Assembly (NCBI GenBank): GCA_005281725.1
Contig: SSBO01000008.1
Location: forward strand, 4,197,964-4,261,963
DNA: 64,000 nt
Direction: 5' to 3'
Source: Wuchereria bancrofti
Lineage: Eukaryota; Nematoda; Chromadorea; Rhabditida; Onchocercidae
The notes beneath the pieces are model-generated. The model had not been told where the DNA came from. It made no database searches and saw nothing but the letters and a program-made list of their open reading frames with translations. The position numbers and the translations under genes are program-made. This document shows, one piece after another, positions 40,821-54,936 of this stretch. Every line of letters begins with the position of its first letter. The first letter of the stretch is position 1.

Positions 40821-43646
40821 GTAAATTGAGTCAATTCCTAACTAATTTATCATTTTGTATTATAATTTTGATCAATTCCTATTCAAATTTATCAATTCTT
40901 CTCCAATTTATTAATTTCATCCATTTAATTCTATCAATTTTTACCTAATTCTATTTGAAAGAAAAGAAAAAAAAATTTTTTTCTTTTGTTTTGTTCATCA
41001 AAATTCAAGTGGAAATTTAATAACAAAAAAAAAGCTGCGAACAAAACTGATTAAATTAGAAGTATGATAAATCGTACATACAGAATTTAAGTATTTATAG
41101 TTATCTTTAGTATTTGTAATTTGCATATGATTAATGATAATTATTAATATAACAAACTTATGATGACAACTAGAATTTCATTTTTTTTTTTTCATTTTGG
41201 AGCCTGTTTAATTTGAAACAAGTAAAAAAGAGTGATCAAAAAGTAAAAGAAAATCATTTATGATTTATTTTAAATGTATTTTTAAATCATTGCTATACAT
41301 TAAATGCATATTTATTAAAAATTTTTTTCGTTTTGCAATTCATTAACTTAAATTCAAACTTCAAATTATGAAATAAAAAGAGGAAAAAGAAGAAAGGATG
41401 AAAATATTTTACTAATGATTGCATCACATGAACAGTCTAAACTTTCTGATTTCTAGAGAAGTGTAATTGCATTAAAGCCAGTTTAGTTTAAAATAAGTAC
41501 TCTTGGCACATTATTCAACGTCAATTAAGTTAGAATTGATTTGAAAAAAAAAGTGCTACAAAGTATGATGCCTAGAAAAGAAAAAATTTTTTCATAGACA
41601 AAATGAAAGGAAAAAAAAGGCTTTATTTAATGATGATGAATTTATAGCAAAAGTAAGTAAGTTTAATCCTAAACATATGTGATAACACTTCATTGAAAAA
41701 AAAAAATATTTTGATTAAAAAGGAAATAGAAAAGAGATTTGACAACTTTTTCTAAATGGTAATTAAAACTTTTGAAATTTATTCATTATCATCCCAAATG
41801 TGATTAGTATATTTAGCGCAAATTTCTGTAACAAATAAACATTATGATATCTCACATGGGAGCTCTCAGGACTATTAAATTAATTCGAAAGTGAAATTCG
41901 AAATTCAGCTTACTAATATGAGATAGAATTAATTGAATGCAGAATTTAACTTCTATTTTTGAAAATTTTCTGAGAAATCGAAGTGAAACATTGAGTTCAT
42001 CAGAAAAACCGAAACAATAGGCTAAAAGCTTAATCAAATTTTCTCTCACTATATTTCATTCATTTTGGAAGGCATTGAGAGCATTTTTGAAATAGCATTC
42101 TGATAAAATAAATTGGAAGATGAAATGATTTTAAAGTTATAATCAGTTTTCTCAATTTTTTCTTTTATTTTTAAGAATTTATTAAAATGTTTGATCGTAT
42201 TGACAACATATTCCTTGTGCTTTTTTCGCTTTTTGTTTTTAAAAATACAAAATAGAAAATAAGAATTGTGGATAAAATGAAGGAGGAAAATGTCGGTAAA
42301 CAAATTATGCTAATAAGTTTTAGTCATTTCAATTCTTTCCTTTCTTTGAAATACTCTTCTGCATAATGTAATGACCCAATTAAATGTTAAATTACCCGCC
42401 CACAAAAAAATATTTTGTTGTATTTGTTGTAAAATTGCCAGATTTAAAATTAGGAAATCTTTATTCCCAAATATATCTAAATTTTCTGCATATTTTTAAG
42501 TGATTTTTTTTTCCAAAAAAAAGGAATAATTTGAGAGGAACACATAATGTTTCATTTTTTTTTTCTTTTAATTTTAGAAAATTTAAATTTCAATAAGTAT
42601 ATATATATATATATATATATTATTAGGAATAGTTCATCTGCAAGTCACTATTAATGAAACAATCAGTAGTTAATTAAAATGGAACAGTTTTATATGTCAA
42701 CTTTTTTTTTTGAAATGAAATTTCATTTAGATTACAAGTAATTACATTATTACATCATTAATATCTCTGATAATCATTGTTAACTGTTAATTTACTTCAT
42801 TATGCCATATGTTTGATTATTTGTGAACTTGGAAACAATCAGTGATAAGCAGTTATGCAAAAACTGCAAGTTTACAGATCGAAGGAAAATAAAGGGTAGT
42901 AGGAAAAATTTGATTATCAGTGTTTTTTGTACACTTTAATTGTTATTATCACTATTTCTAATCATAATGCTTTTTTGCTGCTTATCATAAAAGAGCAACA
43001 AGGTTGAATGTTGATGAAATAGCAAAAAAAAAAACAAATTAATTAAATAGTTAAACAAATAAAATAGGCAGATAAATAAATGAAAGATTAATCAATTGAA
43101 ATAAGTAAATAAATGAATAAAATAAAATAAATAAATGAGATTAATAAAATTAATTAATTAAATAATAAAAAACAAATAAGTGAATAAATAAATTGAATCT
43201 TGTCCATTGGAGTAGAAAAGACGAAAAGTCGGTTATACCAAACATCTTTTTGTTTCAGAGAAAAGTTTTCGCCAGAAATGAAAAGATTTATTTGGCATAG
43301 AATGAATTCAGCTTTTAATAAGAAAATCTTTCAAAAGAAAATTGATCCAAAAATTTAGTTATTGCGTATGAAGAAATGCAACTTAAAATTTTGATTTGAT
43401 TTTTTATTTTTAATTCAAATCCATTTTGTTTTAAAATTCAATTTTTTTTGAAACTTTTTCAAATCAGGAATTCCAAAAACAAAATTTGCTAAACATCATT
43501 TTGATTTTTAAACACGATTCAAATTTGACTTCCACATTTTCTCAACAAATATTTGATTCCCATAATATATAAATTTATCATTTCAAATACAGCAAATTAC
43601 ACATGCTTTTCCCAATTTAAATTCAAACTAAAATCTATGAATTAAC
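40821..43646. other. AT-rich stretch, nothing supported
   Basis: No convincing exons on either strand. A (TA)n run is at about 42598-42620 and AAATAAATAA-type repeats at 43060-43195. Two abutting minus-strand frames (41852-42303) are Lys/Ile/Phe-rich without splice support. Confidence 0.5.
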
Positions 43647-43774
43647 AGGTATCATGAACGAAAACTTATATCACAAGTCTTTGGTAAGGGTTACAGATTT
43701 CTTACGACCTTTGGAAGTAATAGATCATATCTTGCGAATGTTTCTGCTAATTTATAGAGGTCAAATTATTGAGG
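43647..43774 (+). other. Possible coding exon, weak
   Basis: After an AATTAACAG acceptor the frame reads MNENLYHKSLVRVTDFLRPL and continues with LEVIDHILRMFLLIYRGQII to a possible donor GTAGGT. Codon content is somewhat more gene-like than its neighbours. There is no recognised family and no partner exons. Confidence 0.2.
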
Positions 43775-44362
43775 GTAGGTCACATAACAATAATGTCAAG
43801 TTTAAACGAGCTTTCCATCTTTTTTTTCGTTATTGTCAACTTCATTATTCAAACCCATTTCAAATATCATAGACAAGGATTTTAACTGAAGTTACTTGTC
43901 ATTTTTGTCAATAAGAGTTTTAGTGAAAATATTACAAAAATATTACAACCACAGGAATTAAATTTTTAGAAATAACGTTTATTAAAATTAGTGAAGAATG
44001 AAACTAAAGAGATTTTACATTTTTTGAAATTTTGCTGATATGAATTTCCGGTCGAGTATTCAATTTTTCTTCCATTACTTCGCAAAACAGAATCAATTAG
44101 CATCTTTGCCTCCAGAAACATCGGAAGAACAATGATAAGTAACTCGGCAAAACGTTATTGTTCCCATAAAGGTCAAATGAATTGACCTCCATGGTAACAA
44201 CACAATAGTGAAGAGAAAGATACAAAGCAAATGATAACTCTTTCCGTCACCTAAAATATTTTTACTTTTCGATTTTTGAATAAAATTGTTGAAAACTAAA
44301 TTAGTTTTTGTAATTTCTCATTTACAGAATTAATTCATTTCATAAAGCCTACTTTAATTTTC

Positions 44363-44728
44363 TTGAAAATAAAAAGATTTGAATATTCCAATTTCATACA
44401 GTGCCTGGATAATGCCTCCTCATCATGTGAATTATTATCAGGACAAAAGCGCCAGGTGTCTCTCATCATGTCAATTATTATCAAAAGGATCAGACAAATG
44501 CGCCATAAACTTTATGCCATGTCAATCGTTTTCAAAAGGATGAAATCATTTTCAAGCTGCAACGTTTCATTGATATCTCGACGTGACATACCGCATACTC
44601 ACGACCTCGGTCGCTATGAAAACTATGATCTCATTCGTTGTTTAGGCGAATTTCTCCTGTTCCTATTTTATGTCTTCATCAAATGCTTGGGAATAAGTGA
44701 TTCCAAATTTCTTTTGGCATATGTATGA
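44363..44728 (+). other. 121-codon open frame over a degenerate repeat; gene status doubtful
   Basis: The frame has higher GC than its surroundings and is open for 121 codons, with Cys and basic residues (IIKRIRQMRHK). Part of it is a degenerate direct repeat in which TCATCATGTSAATTATTATCA occurs at about 44419 and 44465, with a weaker copy near 44519. No family was recognised and no splice sites clearly bound it. It may be a decayed mobile element or a lineage-specific gene. Confidence 0.2.
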
Positions 44729-44882
44729 CTTCAATCATTTTCCATCTCTTTCCACGTTTCACGTCTGTACTTTCTACGTTTTACACTCGTTTCATGTCGT
44801 CTACTCACGTCTTACGTCCATTTTATGTCGTCGTCCATTATGTCACATTTTACGAATGTAAATGAACATGTTTTATACTAAC

Positions 44883-44926
44883 ATACTAAAAAAAACTAAC
44901 TCTGCTGTTAGTATGTGGTTACAAGC
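44883..44926. repeat. Small inverted repeat
   Basis: ACATACTAA and TTAGTATGT form a 9-bp stem around a spacer of about 20 bp rich in A. It lies in the gene-poor stretch between the receptor and eEF1A. Short enough to be chance in AT-rich DNA. Confidence 0.5.
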
Positions 44927-47497
44927 GCAGTTTCTTATATAATTGCTACATTTTACTAGAATCCTCCCCAAACTCATCATTTTCGCAGTCCCATAATATT
45001 GACCTTGAATTTCGGGAAAGACTAGTAATTTCAAATTTTGTGAAGTATCCCGCGAACTTTCCCTAGAACATGATAATTATCTTTTATTTGCTAGGTATTA
45101 GGAAACTATATGCAATGATGAAATATCGTCCTTGTCTGGCTCATTAATTTTTATTAAGCTATCAACGTTCACAACCTAAAGAAAAAAAAGTAAGAAATAT
45201 TAGCTCTTTTTAATTAGTTTAGGATTTTAAAATATTAACTATGTATATGTCTATGTCTCGTTTGTGTTGCATTTCTCGGAATAGTTTCTTTCGATGTCTC
45301 AACAGTTTTACTCTCAACTTTCATTACAATTAATTTTCTTTAGATACTAATTTGGTTTGCAAGTTAAAACTACTCACAAATTACAGTTGATCTAAATCAG
45401 AATTAACTTACTCGTTTAGAATTTTAAAATATTAGTTATGTATAAATAGAGTGCCAATATGCATATGATCATTTTTATTTCGCAATCCATATTTTGTTTG
45501 CAATTTGGAAAGTATCAAATTAAAATGTTGCCTAGATTCGCATATTGATAGATTTCATTACTGTTAGAGAAAGGGTAAGTTGATAGAGAGAGGGGGAGGA
45601 GAATGATACGATGAGGAATGCTTTCGTTCAGGTCATTCAGTGTTTACTACCTGTTCAACTTTTCTTCTTGCTTAGGTTAGTTGTGTAAAGTTAACTCTGC
45701 CCTGAACATACCTTGTAATTTAATCTCTATCACTTTTCTCTTTTTTTTGGCTAAGAATACGTTATAAAGCGTAATAAGTATTAATTTCCTCACGTTTTCA
45801 TATTCTCTTCGTATAATTCTATAAGTAATAACTTATCGAAGAATGAATAAACTGTGTAGGATTGTCATAATGATCATAGATGAAGATGAATTATAGATTA
45901 AATGAGAATAATTACAAATTATTCATTTTTTTTTTTCGTCTTTCTCATATTACTTAGTTCATGGTCAATTTACACTTTCTATTGATACTATTTGACAGGA
46001 GCATTTCATATTTAAGTATATTATTCAACATTTACTTCTTCTTAATGTAAGCTTTTATATACGAAATAGTTACGAATATTACTTGGAATCATTGTAAGTT
46101 GGCAGTGACATTACCTTCAGAATAATAATTCTTCAGTTTACATTTTCTACTGATACTATTTAATGGAAGCATTTGATATTTATGAATGGAAGGGAAAGAA
46201 GTCCATTCTTTCGATTATTCTATTAATAGCTGTTATTCTAATGCAAAAAAAAAAGAAAAGAAAATGTAGCTACAGTAGTAATGCATTTATTAGGATGACA
46301 CGATGATATACGCATGCATATAAGCGTGCGCGCGTGTTGTGTGTATGCGTGCACCAGTATCTGTGTATGTGCGTGCGTGTATGTGTATGTATGTATATAT
46401 ATATATGATGATGATGATGAAGATATAGATATATATGTATATAAGTATTCTCTGTATTTGATGATGGTAATAAGCGTACGATATGTAATGTGTACCGATT
46501 TCCCTTTCATTTCAAAAAAGTTCACTGGTATAAGTGAATTCCTTTCTCCTCTACAGTGATTGTATTATACAGCCGAGTTTTTCAGGAATTGGTAGCATCC
46601 ATTCATTGTAGGACAATGAGGGAACTATCGGTGACCACGTTCATTGCGTTGCGTTGCGTTGCGTTACCTGTATTACACATACCTAATATAACTCCTCTCT
46701 GTCGCTGATGTGCTATTGAATGGATGAATTGGAGAGAGAGAGAGAGAGAGACGTGTGATGTAGCATTTCACGAGGTCTATCAAATTGAGAGGTTAGAGAT
46801 GAAATTTAGGCCACCTTCATTGGATAATGAATCGATAACGGAGCACTGTTTTCTCTCTCTTCTCTGCTCACTCTCATTTTGTCCTTATGTGTCCAGTCTC
46901 TTTCGATTCCTCGACTTCTATTCCACTCTCACATTGCTATCTCTCCACTACACAGACGTCTCTGTATACATGTCTATCTGTATCGTTGGTGATTCAGTGC
47001 GCACTGTCTAGATGCATGTCATGTTGATTATTACATGATGTCGTGCAGTGTGCTCCCCGTGTATTTCATCTCTGTCAGTGTGTGAGCATATGTGCCTGTC
47101 TACATATGCTGTCTCTGCATGTCACTGCTCACAGCGCGTGTAGGGTTGTGAAAAGATGTGCGAGACGCAGTCGTTTCGTCGTGTTGTGTGGAGCATTTTA
47201 GGCCAAGCGAAAGTCTGAGGTGGTGATTCAGTGGTGGGATGGTACGTGTAGGTATGGCTTTGCGTAAAATTATACGTTTGTGACAGTGAAATGATTGACT
47301 TCACGTGATGGTGCTTTGATCAGTTTTGTTATGTTAGCAAGATTATCTGTTTTCTAGTCGCAGTTCTTTATACTGGAGATTACAATTGATGGGTGGTATG
47401 AATTGTCTCTGTGAGTTTCATGTATTGTTATATGAAAAGATGTCCATTTGATATGTCGAATTATTGCTTCTATTGGTTAATTTAACAACAAAATTTC

Positions 47498-47499
47498 AG
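47498..47499 (+). promoter_or_regulatory. Splice acceptor before the eEF1A start codon
   Basis: AAAATTTCAG ends at 47499, giving a 69-base leader before the ATG at 47569. It is either the SL1 trans-splice site or the end of a 5' UTR intron. The match to the nematode TTTCAG consensus is excellent. Confidence 0.6.
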
Positions 47500-47553
47500 T
47501 ATCTTCTCGACTTTTTGTATACTGGTTGTCAACTCGTAACGTAAAGTTCATAA

Positions 47554-49591
<2,038 letters not shown>

Positions 49592-50259
49592 GTATTTAGA
49601 AGAAAAAGAGGGGGGTTTATAAAGGCGAAGTCGTTAGATATTATTACTCATACGTTAATTGTTATTAAGAGAAGGAAATTTTTTTATCTCGTGGGTTGGA
49701 TGGTGCTTTCTTCTGAATATGATCCAGCAGCTTCGTTAAAATTAGTATGATTTCTTCAAAATCTTATTTAGCAAGAAGTTATCTTTGAATTTTGGCAATG
49801 TTTGTTGTTATTACATCGTTATGTTTAATGGAAGTGGTAAAACATTTGTGTTTTCATTAAATTGCCTTGGTTTATGTTTGAAATGTTGGACCGTCATCGA
49901 ATATTCGTTTCTTTTGTTGATAAAATTATGATTTTGGGGTTTCGCAAGCACTAGTGCAGGTGCTAATTGTAATTGTACGATATTAGTGTTGAGGAAGGCA
50001 ATATGATACTTCAGTGATCCTGACCTTCATATTGCTGAAGATCAGCTTTCAACCATGCTAGGCATCCGGACGTCTTGTAGTATGTAATGGTGAGGTCGGT
50101 TTGTGGTTTCAAAAATTCTGGAGAAGGCATTTTTATTTAGGTGTTTTGCCTGTGTATTTTGGTAGTGGAAGATTGTTTATCACTGGGGGGAGGTGAGGCT
50201 TGTGGTTGTGACGTGCACTTTCCAGGTTTACACTGAGGAGTTGCTGGTGTTTTTCAAGG
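49592..50259 (+). other. 3' UTR of eEF1A and spacer
   Basis: No open frame of note. ATTAAA at 49856 is a possible polyadenylation signal; no closer AATAAA is visible. The spacer to the next candidate gene is GC-richer than the window average. Same orientation and about 0.7 kb separation leave a two-gene unit possible. Confidence 0.4.
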
Positions 50260-51545
50260 ATGCTAAGACAAAGAAAGCTGGATGAGGCGCTGAGGGCAGG
50301 TGTAGATGGAAGACGTGTTAATGTGGATAAGGTGTGTACAGTCCTTAATTTCTATTGAAAGGCTTCGACGTGTCATTCTGTATTGGCGAAGTTAGTTGCA
50401 GTGGTTTTAAGTTCCGAAATTTTTTCCAAAAATCAGGTAGCAGAAGTTCGCTTTAATATTAGTGTGCAACATCAAAATGTGACATTCCAGTTGATGGCTT
50501 CAACGGTGCATACTTTGATCAATTATAACATCGAGTTCACTCCAGCTAGCACTTCACAGGACACAATGCAAAGTGGCAGTGTGAAGTAATATTTAGTTTG
50601 TACATTCGTTCGGTTCAAAAGAAAAATTACACATGCGGTGAAAAGGCTAAATTATGCAGGGGTGAACGGTGTCCATACTTAAAAGAAAAAGCAGCACTAA
50701 TAGAGGAGTTGTGATTTGATTTTGTTCTCCAAATTTCAAAACTGATGCAATACAAGGTGCAAGAAAAGAAAAAAACATCCTTACGGATATATAAGTTCGT
50801 GCGATTTTTTTAATGCATTCTCTATTTCAGTATTGCTGTAAATTTAACTTTCTTTATATTTGAATCACCTTGAAACATATTGGAATGAGAATTTGCTTAT
50901 TTTGCAGGTATATTCTCCTTAAACCAGAAAATGAGCCGGCAAAAAAGAAAAACATAACTAAGAATGTTCAGTCAAGAAAAAGTACGGCGCAATCCGGATT
51001 TTGTAAATTTCATCATAAACAACACAACAATGAAATGTCAGTTGTTTCTTATATACTTTGCAATTATTTGATATTATGTAAGGTTTATGAGATCAGCTTT
51101 TCTTAATGAGTTCAGTAATTCTTAATGTTTAATGGAATAGTAATGGCCGTTATTTATTATTTATGTGAATTGATGTTTATGTAGAGATAATGTTTTACAA
51201 AAACTGATGTAAGACTCACTAACACCATAACAGGCTTATATAATGTTGTTGAGACATAATTCAGTCTTTTTTTAAAATTGTTTTATATATCATATGTAGG
51301 AAACTTGAAGTATATGTAATTTAGTAAGAAGGAATTTCGGGATGTGGTCGAATTGGAAATATATGCAAAATAATGAACATTGAGAAAAGTGCACTTCAAT
51401 CAGCTATCGGTTATTTGATTATATAATTTTCAAATGTATTTACAGGAAACAAAATAGAGAAAACAGGAAATCCATTAGGAAGAAGTGGCCAAGCACGACT
51501 GAAAAATGTCAACAGAAAAAACGACGCAAAATGAACAAAAGCTGA
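50260..51545 (+). CDS. Possible small basic protein of unknown function
   Basis: Exon-like segments: 50260-50331 (MLRQRKLDEALRAGVDGRRV and four more residues), 50437-50585 and 50908 to about 50981 join in phase and give a charged first part. The second segment reads VAEVRFNISVQHQNVTFQLM and continues TVHTLINYNIEFTPAST, and the third is Lys-rich (NEPAKKKNITKNVQSRK). A last exon from 51446 is also Lys/Arg-rich in two frames, stopping at 51534 or 51545; which frame is used depends on the donor chosen near 50982. Total about 125-135 residues. A basic tail suggests a nuclear or RNA-bound protein, but no family is recognised. The stretch could also be eEF1A 3' UTR with chance frames. Confidence 0.35.
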
Positions 51546-52954
51546 TGCTTGCGGCATAAATTAAACATTAATCTGCTAGGGATTATTTTCTCTCATGTGT
51601 GCAACATTTGCTCTGTTAAAATATGGATGCCCAGCACAGCTATTCGAGTTACGCCTGTCTAAAGTTTATTTCATAGACGTATTATTGTTTCAGACCATTA
51701 ATTTCCCTTTCTCTTGATCTGTCATATTGATTGGATCAATCATTTTAAGGATTGCTCTGCTATCATTCATCATTTCGCTGCAAAACATATCCTACTGCCC
51801 TATGAAGCATTTGAATACATTTGTTGATATCCCATCTTATTGCTTCTTGCATATCATAATGAGATTTTAAAGTTATACTTTGTAGGAATTAATTTTGCTT
51901 TTGCAAACTAATAAATGAAGTTATTGAGGCTAATATTTTTGCTTCATCTCAATGTTATTACTATGCAATTTTAGTGTGCAATCATTGTATATTGTTCCTC
52001 AAAAGCATCGGGGATAGCTTCATGTGGTGCTCGATTAGGAATATAAGTGCCGAAAAGTATAGTGCATATGAGCTGATTGTACATGGAATTTATTGGCAGT
52101 GCTATGTGATCGTGCGCTGTCGCATAATCGCTTCGATCTGTAATGAAATATTCATCAGTTAAATGAACATTATACTCTATTTAGATTATTAAAATGAATT
52201 AAATTGTCTAACGCTCCACATTCTATCATCCATAATTTCAATCTCATTTAAAATGACCAAAATTGTTATTTATTAAAAATTGAGCAAATTTGTGTTTGTG
52301 ATGTGTAAACAAGGTTATTATCTTTTTGTAACAGGTCAGTGATTTTGCTTTTATTTTTTTAGCGCTTATGGAGTGCTATGGAAAAATGAAGTTACTTATT
52401 TCAAAATGGTAAAAGAGAATTTCATAAACGGATGGTAATTTAGTATAAAAATGAAGTAAGACATTTATGATTTATAGTGGGTGAAATGTTAAGACATAAT
52501 GTATGTAACTAAGGAACGAAGAAAAGGTTAAAATCATTCGGCAAATTGGTCTCTTTCATCACTTTTTTTTGTTTGAAATTTTTCAAAATTTTCATAAATT
52601 ATAAGAGGGAAATTTTTGATTAAATTAGGAGTTGCTGTGAACTCATATGATAAAATGATCAAATTTTAGGAAGGTATTCAAGTTTTGAAATTGCAACTTT
52701 TCAACATTTTCAAAATTCAAAAATTAATAGATGCTTTACAAACAGTCAAATTATGAATTCTTAGTGCCAAATTTTATAAAAATATGTGATATTCGATGAG
52801 TTACAATGGTATAATGCATTTAATATGAATGAAATATAATGTATCATTGCATTTTATCATTATTTTTATAGCGTTATTTTTATTACCATTATTAAATAGT
52901 GTTATTTTTATATTATATTGTTTTTATTATCATTATTAAATAATATATGCTTAC
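51546..52954. other. Intergenic, nothing supported
   Basis: A 62-codon plus-strand frame at 51974-52162 is unsupported. I searched the minus strand here for the missing last exon of the 52955-54565 gene and found no clear match. Confidence 0.4.
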
Positions 52955-54565
52955 AATAGCCTTTTCCTAATAGTCGTTGCAAATTTGCAAATGTAAAGCC
53001 AATAGCAACAATTGTTGAAAATAAATAAATGAAATCAAATTGTTGATAGAAAATGCCATATGCAATGCATAACAGTGTTGCTGAACATATCGGATAAAAT
53101 AAGAATTTTCGGCGGCTTTGACCAATTTTTGGACAAATAAACTGGAAGAAAAAAAAACGAAACTTACTTCATTAAGACTTATAATTCTATATTTCAAATG
53201 GAATTTGTGATTTTGATGGAATTGCAGTTCAAAATTTTTAAAATTTTTTTTAATTTACATATTTATTTTAATAAATAAGATGTTTTGAAAAAGATTTATA
53301 TGTTCATCCTCCAAAATTTCTTCTGCCGATAATATTACCGAAAATTTAATAACAAAAAAAAAAAAAAGAAAACGAAGGATCGAAATGTTTTGAAAATAAA
53401 ACTCTCAAAATTTGAATTTCAAGTTGTATTAAAAAAAGAGACATTGTTGCAGATAATATTAACCTCAATAACAAATGCTACTACAAATGGTGAATAATAT
53501 GGCGGTGCAGGTAAAATAGGTTGCTGCCATTTTAAATATAATTGATGTGTACTTGCTCCTATCATAAATGATAATATTAGAGCGCAAAATCTTCGTTCTG
53601 ATAAACCAAATGTTTGCTATAAATTAATAATATTTTCATAATTATTATATTTTTGTAATTTTTTAAATTTTTTTTTATTTGAGAATTTAATTTTAAATTT
53701 TAGATAGAAAAAACAGAAAAAAGATTTTAATTTCATATGAGAATTTACCATTGATATTTTACGATGTAAAAGAAATGCTAATTTTGGTAATAAAATATGC
53801 AAAAAAATGAAAGATAGTATATTGCTTGTTGCAAACTTTGATAGTATTACATGACCAATGTAAGAATTAGCAAAATTTTCACCATAACATTTTGCATTAA
53901 TAATAATATAATCCCAGAAATTACTACTAAAATAATATTTTATATTATTAAAATTTAAATTAAAATAAAAGAATTAAAATTTTATCAAATTTTAAATTCA
54001 TTCATTTGTTATGGTAAATTTGAAATTTAATTTACCCACCTTCTTTAGATTATGCAAATAAATTTTCAATTGTAAATAATTTGATGTTATGTAAATTTTA
54101 ATCAACTTTCTTGTTTAATGGATAAAATAAATCTTCCGAAAAGTCATTAGATGATATATTAGAGATAGAAGAGATAAAAAATGATAATACTTTGAGCTTA
54201 TCATTTTATCATCATTTGATATCATAGATGATTCGAAATAGGTATAAATTTAAAGTTTTAATTTCATGACTCAACTTTCAATTTTTCTTTTTTTTTATAA
54301 AAACTCACATTGTCAAAAAGGAATAATCAAAATCATTTGGTATTGGTCCCAAATCAAAGAAATGTTTAAATTCCTGAACTGATGATTCGGCAACATTTTT
54401 AGGAAATTGAGTAATTTTCATGATCCATGATTGGATCAATGTCTTACTCAATCGATAAGTTATCAGTCCAATATCATAAATGATTTCTTTGAAATCATTT
54501 AAATATATTTGTAAAACATTTGCTACACATTTATTTTGTAGCAATTTTTCCTCAGTGTTGCACAT
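52955..54565 (-). CDS. Divergent Bax-inhibitor-1/TMBIM6-like membrane protein, minus-strand copy
   Basis: Minus-strand exons 54565-54309, 53926-53749, 53616-53464 and 53141-52955 join in phase, giving about 258 residues so far. After a soluble N-terminal part (VLQIYLNDFKEIIYDIGLIT ... FFDLGPIPNDFDYSF) come hydrophobic segments: FWDYIIINAKCYGENFANSY, ILSFIFLHILLPKLAFLL, then SERRFCALILSFMIGASTHQ, YYSPFVVAFVIEFICPKIGQ and later helices. Every segment aligns with the plus-strand paralogue at 54937-58013; two exons have identical lengths (178 and 153 bp). The pattern matches TMBIM6/BI-1: a first helix pair, a basic pair before a helix with Gly-Ala, a Pro-rich loop, a helix, an RS pair and further helices. 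After 52955 the donor GTAAGC predicts another exon, not found; read-through stops soon after. The copy may be truncated at its C-terminus. Family call is by eye. Confidence 0.6.
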
Positions 54566-54936
54566 CTTTACCTTAATTTTAAACTATTTTAATAATTTCT
54601 GTGATAACATGAGTAACTTATTAACCTAATAATTAGTGTAATAAATTAAATGTAAATAAAATGTTATCTACCAAAATTAAATTAGCTAAACTTTATTTGA
54701 CATAGTCAAATATTTTCTTTTACTCAAATTGCAATGATGTAAAGGTTATTAAAAATTTTTTAAAAATATTTGATAAAAAATTAATATGCAAAATTTACCA
54801 AACAGATTTACTTAAATAGTTACAAATTTCTAAATATCTTTTAGTTATTGTAATTTAGAGTTTGTAAATAGTTGCTATATTTTGCACCTAATACTTTCCT
54901 AATTTTGATTAAAAGAGATAATTTTGAAAAAAGAAA
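54566..54936. promoter_or_regulatory. Shared divergent promoter between the two BI-1-like paralogues
   Basis: The start codons of the two copies face away from each other across 371 bp of AT-rich DNA with no open frame. Regulatory signals for both must lie here or in first introns. No specific motif recognised. Confidence 0.4.

Larger units (their letters stand above)
44729..47499. other. Upstream region of eEF1A, less AT-rich, with simple repeats
   Basis: The base composition shifts toward higher GC after about 46300. It holds a GT/GC-alternating tract with GATGAT units (46318-46440), four GCGTT units (46646-46665), an AG run (46731-46750) and TGTCTCTG-like pyrimidine/purine blocks. No coding exon is supported, although frames on both strands stay open through the repeats. 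This is the likely promoter and possibly the non-coding first exon of the strongly expressed eEF1A gene. Confidence 0.5.

Noticed and set aside
41852..42303. Two abutting minus-strand frames as a gene
   Set aside because: Lys/Phe/Ile-rich, no splice support, no recognisable motif; likely chance.
46238..46559. Frames rich in Cys/Val/Tyr or His/Thr upstream of eEF1A
   Set aside because: They translate the GT/CA-alternating tract; no splice context or family.
46646..46665. GCGTT pentamer repeats as a regulatory array
   Set aside because: Only four units and no known factor; treated as simple sequence.
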